Counted from the first letter of the stretch, positions 39,656 through 48,002 are shown. The stretch: DNA of 64,000 bases from Marinomonas spartinae (GCF_016461715.1 NZ_JAEMUI010000026.1:1-64000), one strand, 5' to 3'. The notes: generated from the sequence alone by a model not told the origin. Program-made: numbers and translations.

Positions 39656-41077
39656 ATGAACAATATCGACAAATTTTATATTAATGGTCACTGGGTAGCA
39701 CCGCATGGCACGGAAAAGCATAAACTCATTAATCCTGCAGACGAAAGCTTTCTCTATGACATTCCGATGGCTAATCAACAGGATGTGAATGCCGCTGTTC
39801 AAGCCGCACGACAGGCGTTTGATGCATGGCAATTAACCAGTAAAGCAGAACGACTGACGCTTCTGCGTCGATTATTAGCACTCTATAACGAGCGATACGA
39901 CGACATTGCTGCGCTGATGACCAAAGAAATGGGGACGGTATTGTCTTTTTCTAAAGATGCTCAGGCTTGGGTGGGGCGTGCTCATCTTGAAGCTGCGATT
40001 GATGCATTGGATGAATTAGAACTGGAAACTATGCAAGGCGATACTCAGTTCTCTTACGAGGCAATTGGTGTATGTGGTTTGATCACACCTTGGAACTGGC
40101 CGATGAATCAGTTGGTGGTCAAGGTCGCTCCGGCCTTGGCAGCCGGTTGTACAGTGGTGGCAAAGCCATCGGAGTATTCACCGTTATCCTCGCTTTTGTT
40201 TGCCCAACTTATTGAAGAAGCGGGATTCCCTGCTGGGGTTTATAACCACATAACAGGCTATGGAGAAGTCGCTGGTGAAGCCTTGTCCGCGCACCCTGAT
40301 GTCGACATGATCTCTATTACGGGCTCGACCCGAGCAGGTATTGCGGTGGCGACAACCGCCGCACAAACAGTAAAACGAGTTGCACAGGAGTTAGGGGGGA
40401 AATCGGCTAATATTGTCACCCCAGAAGCCGACCTAAAAACGGCGATATTCGAAGGGGTCGGGGCTTGTTTTGTGAACTGTGGTCAGGCTTGTCGTTCGCC
40501 GGGGCGTTTATTGGTCCCGGCTGACAAAATGGAACAAGCTAAGCTATACGCCAAAGAAGCCGCTGAAGCGCATACGGTTGGTCATCCAGAACAAGATGTG
40601 AGCCTTGGCCCCGTTGTTAACCTACTGCAGTTTACTCGCATACAGTCTTTGATTCAGTCTGGCATTGAAGAAGGTGCGACCTTAGTTAGTGGAGGACTGG
40701 GCCGACCTGATGGTTTGGATTCAGGTTACTATATCAAGCCCACCGTTTTTGCTGATGTGGTTCCCGGCATGTTAATAGAGCGTGAGGAAATCTTTGGGCC
40801 AGTAATAACGCTAATCTCGTATCAAGATACTGATGAGGCGATTCGTATCGCCAACGATACGGTATACGGACTGTCTGGCTACATTCAGTGTCCTGACTTA
40901 GAAAAAGCACGCTATATTGCACGACGTTTAAGAGTCGGATCAATTTGGATCAATAATGCAGCCTGGGATGCGAGAGCGCCTTTTGGTGGCTATAAACAAT
41001 CAGGTAATGGTCGAGAGCATGGTAAATGGGGACTGCACGACTATCTTGAAATTAAATCGACAGCGGGTTGGGGCTAA
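39656..41077 (+). CDS. NAD(P)-dependent aldehyde dehydrogenase
   Basis: 473 residues, complete ALDH fold. N147 in TPWNWPM, general base E245 in QELGGKS, nucleophile C279 in NCGQAC, and EEIFGPV near 377. It oxidises an aldehyde, probably the product of the aldolase or monooxygenase step, to the acid. It is the last gene of the operon, 13 bases after the monooxygenase stop, and is followed by a terminator. Confidence 0.92.
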   Translation: MNNIDKFYINGHWVAPHGTEKHKLINPADESFLYDIPMANQQDVNAAVQAARQAFDAWQLTSKAERLTLLRRLLALYNERYDDIAALMTKEMGTVLSFSKDAQAWVGRAHLEAAIDALDELELETMQGDTQFSYEAIGVCGLITPWNWPMNQLVVKVAPALAAGCTVVAKPSEYSPLSSLLFAQLIEEAGFPAGVYNHITGYGEVAGEALSAHPDVDMISITGSTRAGIAVATTAAQTVKRVAQELGGKSANIVTPEADLKTAIFEGVGACFVNCGQACRSPGRLLVPADKMEQAKLYAKEAAEAHTVGHPEQDVSLGPVVNLLQFTRIQSLIQSGIEEGATLVSGGLGRPDGLDSGYYIKPTVFADVVPGMLIEREEIFGPVITLISYQDTDEAIRIANDTVYGLSGYIQCPDLEKARYIARRLRVGSIWINNAAWDARAPFGGYKQSGNGREHGKWGLHDYLEIKSTAGWG

Positions 41078-41128
41078 GCACTGAAAAAATCACTACTCAA
41101 GCATGCAGTTTCCTCCCTCGGCGGTTTG

Positions 41129-41154
41129 GCCCATCTCTACGGTGGGCTTTTTTT
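41129..41154 (+). terminator. Terminator of the sugar/monooxygenase operon
   Basis: GCCCATC / GGTGGGC stem (one G-T pair) with a five-base loop, then seven T. Confidence 0.85.
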
Positions 41155-41249
41155 ATCTAGCGCTTCTTTTCTTCTTATGTTGATGAACTTACACTGGCCT
41201 TGCTTGTCTTTAAGACAGGTATTCTTGGGCCTAGTAGGTAGAGCATTCA

Positions 41250-42086
41250 ATGGAAATCAGTCGTACTCATTCCTGGTTTGACGCAATAAAACGCGTCGAA
41301 CGAAGTGTTGTTTTTCAAGGTTTTATCATCAGTGTTATTGTTGTTGCCGCGTTGACGGTGGGCGCCAAAACCTACCCGTTACCCTATGGCATTGATAAAG
41401 CCATTAACTATCTTGATACCTTTATTACCGTCTTTTTCCTATTGGAAATCAGTTTGCGTTTTTTGGCTAGCGAATCCAAAGTGCGCTTTTTCAAAGAGCC
41501 TTGGAATATTTTTGATATAGTGATTGTGGTCGGTAGTTTGGTACCGATATCAGACACGGACATGGTGTTGGTTGCACGGTTGCTGAGAGTCTTTCGGGTA
41601 TTACGTTTAGTCTCCATCATTCCTGATCTGCGTTTTCTTATTAACGCTCTGTTTAAAGCCATTCCGAAGATGGGCTACATTGCATTGCTGATGTTTATTA
41701 TTTTTTATATATTCGGTGCTGTGGGGTCGATCTTTTTTCAAGGAGTGAATGATAAGCTTTGGGGGAACATTGCGATCTCCATGCTGACCTTATTTCGTAT
41801 TGCCACGTTCGAAGACTGGACGGATGTCATGTACGAGACAATGGAAGTTTATCCACTGAGCTGGATTTTCTATATTGTCTTTATCTTTCTGACCGCGTTT
41901 GTGTTTTTAAACATGATGGTGGGTGTGGTTTTGGATGTCATGACGCGAGAAACCGCCGCACAGGATCAGGAAAATCAAGAAAATAACCACCAAGCCCTGG
42001 TGGAACAGATCTCTCAACTGCAAGCCCAAGTATCACGCCTAGCCGATAAGCTAGACGCGCAGCAAGGTAATGATGAGCACAAGTAA
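41250..42086 (+). CDS. Prokaryotic voltage-gated cation channel with acidic filter
   Basis: 278 residues, single-domain six-TM channel of the BacNav/ion_trans type. S1-S3 occupy about 20-100. S4 carries four arginines at three-residue spacing, R110, R113, R116 and R119. S5 and S6 flank the pore helix and the filter T186-F-E-D-W-T-D192. A C-terminal coiled coil (about 240-270, LVEQISQLQAQVSRLADKLD) fits tetramerisation. NavAb-type sodium channels have TLESWSM here; the engineered calcium-selective CavAb has TLDDWSD. Acidic residues at all three matching positions (E188, D189, D192) suggest calcium permeation, which is an inference. The gene is monocistronic between a terminator and a broken RraA-like gene. 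Confidence 0.88.
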   Translation: MEISRTHSWFDAIKRVERSVVFQGFIISVIVVAALTVGAKTYPLPYGIDKAINYLDTFITVFFLLEISLRFLASESKVRFFKEPWNIFDIVIVVGSLVPISDTDMVLVARLLRVFRVLRLVSIIPDLRFLINALFKAIPKMGYIALLMFIIFYIFGAVGSIFFQGVNDKLWGNIAISMLTLFRIATFEDWTDVMYETMEVYPLSWIFYIVFIFLTAFVFLNMMVGVVLDVMTRETAAQDQENQENNHQALVEQISQLQAQVSRLADKLDAQQGNDEHK

Positions 42087-42112
42087 CGAAGGGCCTGTAA
42101 ACCTCTCGAATT

Positions 42113-42764
42113 ATGAAGAAGGTGACGTATAAAATGATAGATGATCTCTCTAAGTTAATGGCATTCTCTACCTGTAGCTACGCTGATTTTCTTGCGGACG
42201 ATGCGTTTATGGACTTTGGCATAAAACCGCTATGGTCTGGGGCACCACGATTAGTCGGCAGAGCTTTCACTGTCAAATGTGAGCCTGGTGATAATCTGAT
42301 GGTGCATGCCGCTATTTATCAAGCACCGCCTGGTTCGGTACTGGTGGTTGACGCTGGTGACAGTCAGTCGCTTTGCGGTTGCTGGTGGTAATGTCTGTGC
42401 GACGGCGGCTGAGCGCGGTATTAGCGGTTTTATTATCGATGGTGTGATTCGCGATGTGGCAGAGATTCGTGAGATGGGGTTCCCTGTCTATGCTCGGGGT
42501 AACGTTCCAAAGCCGGGTAAAAAAGCCAAGTTAGGGGAACTGAAAACACCCATCCAGTGCGGTGGCATCACCGTCAATAACGATGACATCATCGTCGCTG
42601 ACGAAGAGGGGATTGTCGTGATTAAAGCTGATGAGATGGACGCGATATTAGCGAAAGTTGAGGCCAAAACGGCGAAAGAAAGTGAGCAATCTTTAGCCGA
42701 ATGGCAGCAAGCCCATCAACAGAAGATAGCGTCGCTTATCTCCGCTTGCAAAGCACAGAGTTAG
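42113..42764 (+). pseudogene. Frameshifted RraA-family (HMG aldolase-like) gene
   Basis: Two overlapping frames make up one RraA/4-hydroxy-4-methyl-2-oxoglutarate aldolase-like protein. The first frame gives SGAPRLVGRAFTVKCEPGDNLMVHAAI...SVLVVDAGD and then runs to a stop at 42391. The second continues with RFAVAGGNVCATAAERG, FIIDGVIRD (the R-D motif of the active site) and a C-terminal helix. Dropping one base near 42368, in the short duplication CAGTCAGT, restores a continuous frame of about 216 codons. It is either a real one-base insertion or a sequence error. The start may be 42113 or the ATG at 42134. Confidence 0.8.
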
Positions 42765-42817
42765 AGTAAAGAAAGATCGTTTTATAGTTGGTTGGCTCGA
42801 CGACGAGTCATTCAATG

Positions 42818-42902
42818 CCCACCCAATGTGTTCATCAGTAGACCAAGCAGTACGAGGATAATACCAATCCATTGTACAAGCGGGTGGTTCCGTCTAATAA
42901 AA
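42818..42902 (-). pseudogene. Fragment of a DMT (EamA) transporter gene 3' end
   Basis: About 85 bases closely similar to 44096-44182, the region coding for the last membrane helix of the intact transporter gene at 44061 (shared AATGTGTTCATCAG, AGTACGAGG and CCAATCCATTG, with scattered substitutions). Same orientation as the intact gene. The rest of the gene is absent and the start of the alpha/beta hydrolase gene follows, so this is a relic of a duplication or recombination. Confidence 0.7.
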
Positions 42903-43062
42903 GTGTCACACTGCGGACTTGGATTCAGGCTTTCGCTGTGGTCAGCTGAATGGATTGTTATTAATAACCTTTATACCTTCACTTTCTTTGACTCTGATTC
43001 CGTATTTTTAAGTGGTAATGTTGAACTGAGTTTATGTCCTAGTTCGATATTCGGAGTGACAA

Positions 43063-43917
43063 ATGTTGTATCAAAAGTTTAACAGTCAGCATGAAATAGA
43101 CGAGCAATATAACCCTATGTTAGGTAAGGATGCCGCTTCTATTTTAGCCGGTGTTGCGAAAAAAAGTGATGACACATGTGATGTATTGGGAGCACCGGAA
43201 ACGCTAGCATTTGGTCCTACTTTAGATGAGCACCTAGAGGTATTTAAAGCAAAAGAGTCAAAAGCTCGTTTGCATATTTTTATCCATGGAGGGTACTGGA
43301 GAGCCTGTAGTAGTAAAGAGTTTGCCTTGGTTGCTCGTCAGTTGGTGCCGGCGGGTGTCACGACACTGGTCGTTAATTATTCCCTTTGTCCTAAAGTGAG
43401 CATGTCCGAGATTGTTCGCCAGGTGAGATCCGCAGTGGCTTGGGCATGGCATAACGCTGACCGACTGGATATTGATCGAAATCGCATTTCGATCTCTGGG
43501 CATTCGGCTGGTGGACATTTGGTCGGGATGCTATTGGCGACAGATTGGGAAGGTGAGTATGGCTTACCAAGGGATGTGATTAAAGGGGCGCTTGCGGTCA
43601 GCGGGCTATTTGATTTAAGACCTTTTCCGTACTCATGGTTGCAGCCAGTGTTGCAATTGTCTGAACGTGACATACAGGATTTAAGCCCTATTCATCTAGA
43701 AGCGAATTATCCTATTCCAGTAAAAATCAGAGTGGGGGCGTTGGAGTCTGAAGAGTTTCATCGTCAATCTAAGGTTTATGCTAGTCATTTATCGAGCAAG
43801 GGGTTTGACGTTGAGTATGCAAGTGTACCTAATGTAGATCACTATAGTGTACTCGACCACTACTATAAAGCTGATGGGATGTTACTAAAGGATATACTCG
43901 ATATGTCCTCTATGTAG
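43063..43917 (+). CDS. Alpha/beta hydrolase (arylformamidase/esterase-like)
   Basis: 284 residues. Alpha/beta-hydrolase fold: oxyanion HGGYW near 75, nucleophile elbow GHSAGGH near 145, SGLFDLRPF, and a late histidine in NVDHYSVLDH. The pattern is that of kynurenine formamidase-like and carboxylesterase-like enzymes. It hydrolyses a small ester or amide; the substrate is unknown and no tryptophan-degradation genes are near. GGAG precedes the ATG. The gene lies between a fragment and an intact copy of a DMT transporter gene. Confidence 0.87.
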   Translation: MLYQKFNSQHEIDEQYNPMLGKDAASILAGVAKKSDDTCDVLGAPETLAFGPTLDEHLEVFKAKESKARLHIFIHGGYWRACSSKEFALVARQLVPAGVTTLVVNYSLCPKVSMSEIVRQVRSAVAWAWHNADRLDIDRNRISISGHSAGGHLVGMLLATDWEGEYGLPRDVIKGALAVSGLFDLRPFPYSWLQPVLQLSERDIQDLSPIHLEANYPIPVKIRVGALESEEFHRQSKVYASHLSSKGFDVEYASVPNVDHYSVLDHYYKADGMLLKDILDMSSM

Positions 43918-43984
43918 ACCTTAGCTTGGGGTGGTTCGGTAGCTTAATAGCCTAGTGACTCAGATTGCCGATTGGCAGGCTTAC

Positions 43985-44018
43985 GTTGCACGCCTTAAGG
44001 ATAAAATCGACGTGCAAC
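43985..44018. terminator. Inverted repeat between convergent hydrolase and transporter genes
   Basis: GTTGCACG / CGTGCAAC, perfect 8-bp arms with an 18-base loop, located between convergent stops. No T-run, so termination is only suggested. Confidence 0.4.
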
Positions 44019-44060
44019 AAGTTAGAAAGAGTTGATTTCTCTTTTGTTTCAAAAGGACGT

Positions 44061-44957
44061 TTAAGCGGTACGCTGACTGATTTTCTTTAGCCAGCGTCCA
44101 CCGAATGTGTTCATCAGCAAACCAAATAGTACGAGGGTGATGCCAATCCATTGCATGGGGCTAATGGTTTCGCCTAATAAAATCGCCGAAGACGTTAAGC
44201 CAACGATTGGCACGCCTAAGCTGAGTGGTGCGATGGTGGCTGCCGAATAACGGGACATCAAATAACTCCATAAACCATAACCTCCCACTGTGGCGAAGAT
44301 AGACAAATAGGCTAAGGTTGCTGCAGTCGACCAGTTAATATTCAGTAAGCTGTGTGTGATCACCTCTGGACCGTCGATAAACCAAGAGCAGAGAAAGAAG
44401 GGGATGGGCGGAATCCAACAACTCCAAATGACCAAGTTAACGTTGGCGTGATAGCCTTTTTGACCAATGATCTTGGTGCTGATATTGCCCAACGCCCAAG
44501 AGCTGGCGGCAGCTATGGTTAAACCAAAACCGATGGCCGTCATTTCATGATGACTGTTCGATAGGGCGATAAAAGCCAAACCACCCGCAGAGATAGCAAT
44601 GGCGAATAATTGATAGGGGCGAACGGATTCTTTTAAGAAAAGCACGGCAAAGAGTAGGGTGAAAATGGCCTGAGATTGTAAAACCAAAGAGGCGAGACCT
44701 GCTGGCATGCCAAGTTTCATACCGGTAAACAATAGAGCAAATTGTCCGAAACTGATCGGTAAAGCGTACCAAAACCACCATTTTAGTGGTGTCTTGGGGC
44801 GTTTGAAGAAGAAAGAGCCGACCACAGCGACAATCAAAAAACGCAACCCGCCCAGTAACATGGGAGGCAGGCCATCTAGCCCCCAAGCGATGACGACGAA
44901 ATTTAAGCCCCATGCAACGATAATTGCCAGTGCCAACAGCATATCTTTACGGGTCAT
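44061..44957 (-). CDS. DMT-superfamily (EamA) transporter
   Basis: 298 residues, ten membrane helices in two EamA repeats (about 5-135 and 145-285), with a short basic C-terminal tail RWLKKISQRTA. Similar to E. coli EamA, an exporter of cysteine pathway metabolites, but substrates of this family cannot be told from sequence. The 3' end has a degenerate duplicate at 42818. It is separated from the upstream cyd operon by a terminator. Confidence 0.88.
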   Translation of the reverse strand: MTRKDMLLALAIIVAWGLNFVVIAWGLDGLPPMLLGGLRFLIVAVVGSFFFKRPKTPLKWWFWYALPISFGQFALLFTGMKLGMPAGLASLVLQSQAIFTLLFAVLFLKESVRPYQLFAIAISAGGLAFIALSNSHHEMTAIGFGLTIAAASSWALGNISTKIIGQKGYHANVNLVIWSCWIPPIPFFLCSWFIDGPEVITHSLLNINWSTAATLAYLSIFATVGGYGLWSYLMSRYSAATIAPLSLGVPIVGLTSSAILLGETISPMQWIGITLVLFGLLMNTFGGRWLKKISQRTA

Positions 44958-45072
44958 GCGGTAAATCCCTTTAGCAGGTATGAGAAATAGAGGGGGATTC
45001 TACGATGTTTCCACGAACTTGCCTATGTACAGATTGGCGAATAATGTGACAGACAGATTAAGGCTTCATCAT

Positions 45073-45098
45073 AAAAAAGGCTACCAGTGGCAGCCTTT
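45073..45098 (-). terminator. Terminator of the cydAB operon
   Basis: On the minus strand, AAAGGCTGCC and GGTAGCCTTT form a stem around ACT, followed by a T-run. It lies 41 bases after the stop of the small third gene of the operon. Confidence 0.75.
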
Positions 45099-45138
45099 GC
45101 GGTTGAAAACGAACGATACATTACGTCCTTCGAAATCT

Positions 45139-45273
45139 TTAAATAAACAATAATATAGCCAAGTTCATCACTTGAGACAGTATGGCGACGCCGATAAAAC
45201 CACCTAAATACAGCAGGCAAAACCACTGCCAAGGCTTTAGCTTATCGGTTTTGGCTTTTAATGCTTTTAACAT
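45139..45273 (-). CDS. DUF2474-like small cytochrome bd-associated membrane protein
   Basis: 44 residues: basic N-terminus (MLKALKAKTDKLKPWQW) and one membrane helix (about 18-44). Its position directly after cydB, basic start, tryptophan pair and single helix resemble the DUF2474 proteins found behind cyanide-insensitive bd oxidase genes, analogous to CydX. A strong ribosome-binding site (AGGAGGG, nine bases from the ATG) overlaps the end of cydB, and two bases separate stop and start. It probably stabilises the oxidase or its heme site. Confidence 0.8.
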   Translation of the reverse strand: MLKALKAKTDKLKPWQWFCLLYLGGFIGVAILSQVMNLAILLFI

Positions 45274-45274
45274 A

Positions 45275-46273
45275 TTAATAACCCTCCTGATAATCCTCTA
45301 CTTTGCCTGAAAAGATGCGGTATCCCCACAGGGTGTAGAGGCAAATGATCGGAATAAAAATACACACCCCAGGTAAGATAAACATCAAGCTTGAGTGAGG
45401 AGAAACCGCCTGCCATAAGGTCAGTTGCTGCGGAATCATGTATGGGAAAATACTAATAACTAAGCCTGCTAAACCAAGCAAGAAGAGCAAGATGCCACAC
45501 CAGAAAGGGCGGGACTCATGGCGATGACTGTGAAGGTCTTTCCATGAGATCACCCCAGCAACAAGGCAGAGCAAAGGCAAAGGTGCAAGATAAACAAAGT
45601 TCATACCCGAGAACCAGCGCTGATAAATATAAGGCTGGGTAAGGACAGTCCAAACACTGACAACAACCATGGCAATCAGTACGGTGATCAATAGCGTTTT
45701 GGCAATATTGGCCGCATGGGCTTGGATGTCGTGGCGACTTTTCATAAATAAGTAACAGGCTGCTAACATGGCGTAGCCTGCCATGACCGCAAAGCCTGTG
45801 AAGACCGTAAAGGGCGTGATCCAATGGAGACTGGAAAAGGCACTGGAGTCTGCTGGAATACCCTGTACCACGGTGCCCAGTATGAGTCCTTGGCAGAAAG
45901 CGGCAATCGCAGAACCGGCGCTAAAGGAAAGATCCCAATAGGCACGAGAACGATCGGATTTGAAGCGATATTCAAAGGCGACACCCCGGAAGATCAAGGC
46001 AAACAACATCAACATCAAAGGGATGTACAAGGTTGATAGTAATGTGCCATACACTGCTGGAAAGACGCCGTATAACAGCGCACCGCCCATCACCATCCAG
46101 GTTTCGTTGCCATCCCAGACATGTGAGATGGACTGCATTAGATGATCCCTCTCCCCTGGTTTATCGAACCAGGGGTATAAGATGCCAATGCCTAAATCAA
46201 AGCCATCTAGAGAGACATACATGAAGATAGCAAAGCCTAGAACCAAGAAATAAAATAAGGGTAAATCCATCAT
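45275..46273 (-). CDS. cydB: Cytochrome bd-type ubiquinol oxidase subunit II
   Basis: 332 residues, about nine membrane helices, the length of the CIO-type (CioB) subunit rather than the 379 residues of E. coli CydB. N-terminal FAIFMYVSLDGFDLGIGIL and HVWDGNETWMVMGG are family hallmarks. The start overlaps the end of cydA (ATGATG with the TGA inside), so the subunits are translationally coupled. It forms the heme-free half of the quinol oxidase. Confidence 0.95.
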   Translation of the reverse strand: MMDLPLFYFLVLGFAIFMYVSLDGFDLGIGILYPWFDKPGERDHLMQSISHVWDGNETWMVMGGALLYGVFPAVYGTLLSTLYIPLMLMLFALIFRGVAFEYRFKSDRSRAYWDLSFSAGSAIAAFCQGLILGTVVQGIPADSSAFSSLHWITPFTVFTGFAVMAGYAMLAACYLFMKSRHDIQAHAANIAKTLLITVLIAMVVVSVWTVLTQPYIYQRWFSGMNFVYLAPLPLLCLVAGVISWKDLHSHRHESRPFWCGILLFLLGLAGLVISIFPYMIPQQLTLWQAVSPHSSLMFILPGVCIFIPIICLYTLWGYRIFSGKVEDYQEGY

Positions 46274-47691
46274 TTCTCTCCTTCCGGATGATGATCTTCA
46301 TGTTTAAGGTTTTTTACCCAAGCAAGGGCGTAACCTGGCGCATTCATACCAATAAGTTGCTTTTCAAGCGTGGCCATTTTGGGTGGCCCTTTGCGGATGA
46401 GTTTGCGCATGAAGTACAAGTAAACAAGCCCCAATAAACCGTAGATAATAACAAAGGCGATCAAGGTAAAAAGGACACGCTGTGCGGGCAATGGAGATAC
46501 CACATCGACGGTACGAACTAGGTTATAAACCACCCAGGGCTGACGTCCCACTTCGGCAACATACCAGCCAGCAATGGTAGAAACGACCCCCATTGGCGTG
46601 AAAAACGCCACGGCACGTAGAAACCATTTGTTTTCATACAATCTGCCTTTGCGACGCAATACCAAAGCCGCTAATGCAATCAATACCATACCAATGCCCA
46701 AACCAACCATGACGCGGAACGACCAGAATACCAAGGGGGCGTATGGTCGGTCTTCTTTAGGGAAGGCTTTAAGACCTGTGACGGCGCCGTCAAAAGAGTG
46801 CGTTAGAATGAGACTGCCCAAATGCGGGATGCCGACTTGGTAATCATTTTGTTCGGTTTTCATATTAGGGATGGCAAAGAGCAGTAAAGGAACGTTGCTC
46901 TCTTTTGCTTCCCAAATTCCCTCTATAGCGGCGAGTTTGGCAGGCTGATGTTCTTTGACTTCAAGCCCTGATTGGTCGCCCACTTCTACTTGAACCAGTG
47001 TCAACACCAGCAACATCCACATGGTCATGGATAGGCCTTTTTTGGCGAAGTTCGTGTGTTGCTTTTTCAATAAGTAAAAAGCACTCACACCAGCAACCAA
47101 TAGGCAGGCGGTGATAAACGAAGCCAACAACATGTGGGTAACGCGATAAGGGAAGGATGGATTGAAAATAACATCCATCCAGCTATCTACATGAAACACG
47201 CCATTGACGATTTTATAGCCCGCTGGGGTTTGCATCCAGGAATTGGCAGCCATGATCCAAGTAGCGGATATCCAGGTACCAATTGCCACAACAAGGGTCG
47301 AGATGAAATGTACTTTTGGTCCAACCCGTTGCCAGCCAAACAGCATGACACCTAAGAAACCGGCTTCAAGGAAGAAGGCCGTCATTACTTCGTATACCAA
47401 GAGTGGACCAAGCACCGGCCCCGCTATCTCAGAGAATTTGGAAAAGTTGGTACCAAATTCGTAAGACATAACAATGCCGCCAACCACGCCCATACCAAAG
47501 GTAATGGCGAAAGGCTTAATCCAAAACTTGGCAAGTTGCAAATAGCGAGGGTCGTGGGTTTTAAGCCATAACCCTTCCCAGATCGCAATCAAGGTCGCTA
47601 ACCCTATGGTGATGCTGGGAAATATAATATGGAAGCTAACGGTAAAGGCGAACTGCACTCGCGATAGCATCTCAGTGTTTAGATGTTCCAT
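46270..47691 (-). CDS. cydA: Cytochrome bd-type ubiquinol oxidase subunit I, short Q-loop (CIO type)
   Basis: 473 residues, about nine membrane helices. Heme ligands H21 (FTVSFHIIF), H186 (YRVTHMLLAS) and M328 (SFRVMVG), acidic proton-path residues E101 and E109, quinol site K252 and E257 (AKLAAIEGIWE). The Q-loop between about 258 and 300 is short, as in cyanide-insensitive oxidases (CioA), so an alternative symbol is cioA. It reduces oxygen to water using ubiquinol at the inner membrane. The leader carries a 34-codon ORF, and the promoter region has a sigma54-type element and an FNR-like box, shared with a divergent kinase/regulator pair. Confidence 0.96.
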   Translation of the reverse strand: MEHLNTEMLSRVQFAFTVSFHIIFPSITIGLATLIAIWEGLWLKTHDPRYLQLAKFWIKPFAITFGMGVVGGIVMSYEFGTNFSKFSEIAGPVLGPLLVYEVMTAFFLEAGFLGVMLFGWQRVGPKVHFISTLVVAIGTWISATWIMAANSWMQTPAGYKIVNGVFHVDSWMDVIFNPSFPYRVTHMLLASFITACLLVAGVSAFYLLKKQHTNFAKKGLSMTMWMLLVLTLVQVEVGDQSGLEVKEHQPAKLAAIEGIWEAKESNVPLLLFAIPNMKTEQNDYQVGIPHLGSLILTHSFDGAVTGLKAFPKEDRPYAPLVFWSFRVMVGLGIGMVLIALAALVLRRKGRLYENKWFLRAVAFFTPMGVVSTIAGWYVAEVGRQPWVVYNLVRTVDVVSPLPAQRVLFTLIAFVIIYGLLGLVYLYFMRKLIRKGPPKMATLEKQLIGMNAPGYALAWVKNLKHEDHHPEGEK

Positions 47692-47770
47692 ATGTTGACC
47701 TAATAAAACAGTGAACTGGAGGATAAGCCCCTTAAAGCCTTGGCTTATCCGTTAGGATGTGAACGGTGAA

Positions 47771-47875
47771 TTAAGACTTTTTATTAGACAATTCTTTGAT
47801 CGCAAGCGGCGCAATTGCCAAGCAAATGATGATGGAAAAAGCGATGATTTCGGTCATACAAGAAGCATTATTCAT
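47771..47875 (-). CDS. Candidate 34-residue membrane peptide upstream of cydA
   Basis: An open frame of 34 codons reading MNNASCMTEIIAFSIIIC, then a hydrophobic stretch to about residue 26 and the charged tail KELSNKKS. One predicted membrane helix. AGGA eight bases before the ATG is an acceptable ribosome-binding site. It ends 79 bases before the cydA start. It could be a leader peptide or a small accessory subunit. The evidence is only frame, hydrophobicity and ribosome-binding site. If transcription started from the FNR-like box at standard spacing the start codon would be lost, so its expression depends on which promoter is used. Confidence 0.5.
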   Translation of the reverse strand: MNNASCMTEIIAFSIIICLAIAPLAIKELSNKKS

Positions 47876-47903
47876 GGTGGCTATCCTATTAGTTAAAGAA
47901 GTA

Positions 47904-47917
47904 TTGAGATAAATCAA
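47904..47917. promoter_or_regulatory. FNR/Anr-like box upstream of the cyd operon
   Basis: TTGAG-ATAA-ATCAA differs by one base from the FNR/Anr consensus TTGAT-N4-ATCAA. It lies between the sigma54-type promoter and the small ORF, so it would be downstream of the sigma54 start and could repress it, or serve a second promoter. Confidence 0.55.
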
Positions 47918-47936
47918 TTTATTTGTTCTGCATAGA

Positions 47937-47951
47937 GCAAAGCCCATGCCA
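47937..47951 (-). promoter_or_regulatory. Sigma54 (-24/-12) promoter facing cydAB
   Basis: On the minus strand, TGGCATG-GGCT-TTGC matches the sigma54 consensus TGGCACG-N4-TTGC at all but one position, with the exact 15-base geometry of GG and GC. It directs transcription to the cyd operon with a start near 47925. A sigma54-activating response regulator is encoded next to the operon, divergently. Confidence 0.72.
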
Positions 47952-48002
47952 GTCTGTGAATTGCCTTTAACCTTATGAAATATAAGAAGAAAAATTTTAT
48001 GC

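Noticed and set aside
42306..42764. Separate RraA-like gene starting at an internal codon
   Set aside because: The conserved N-terminal half lies in the adjacent upstream frame and joins it after a one-base change, so the two are one broken gene.
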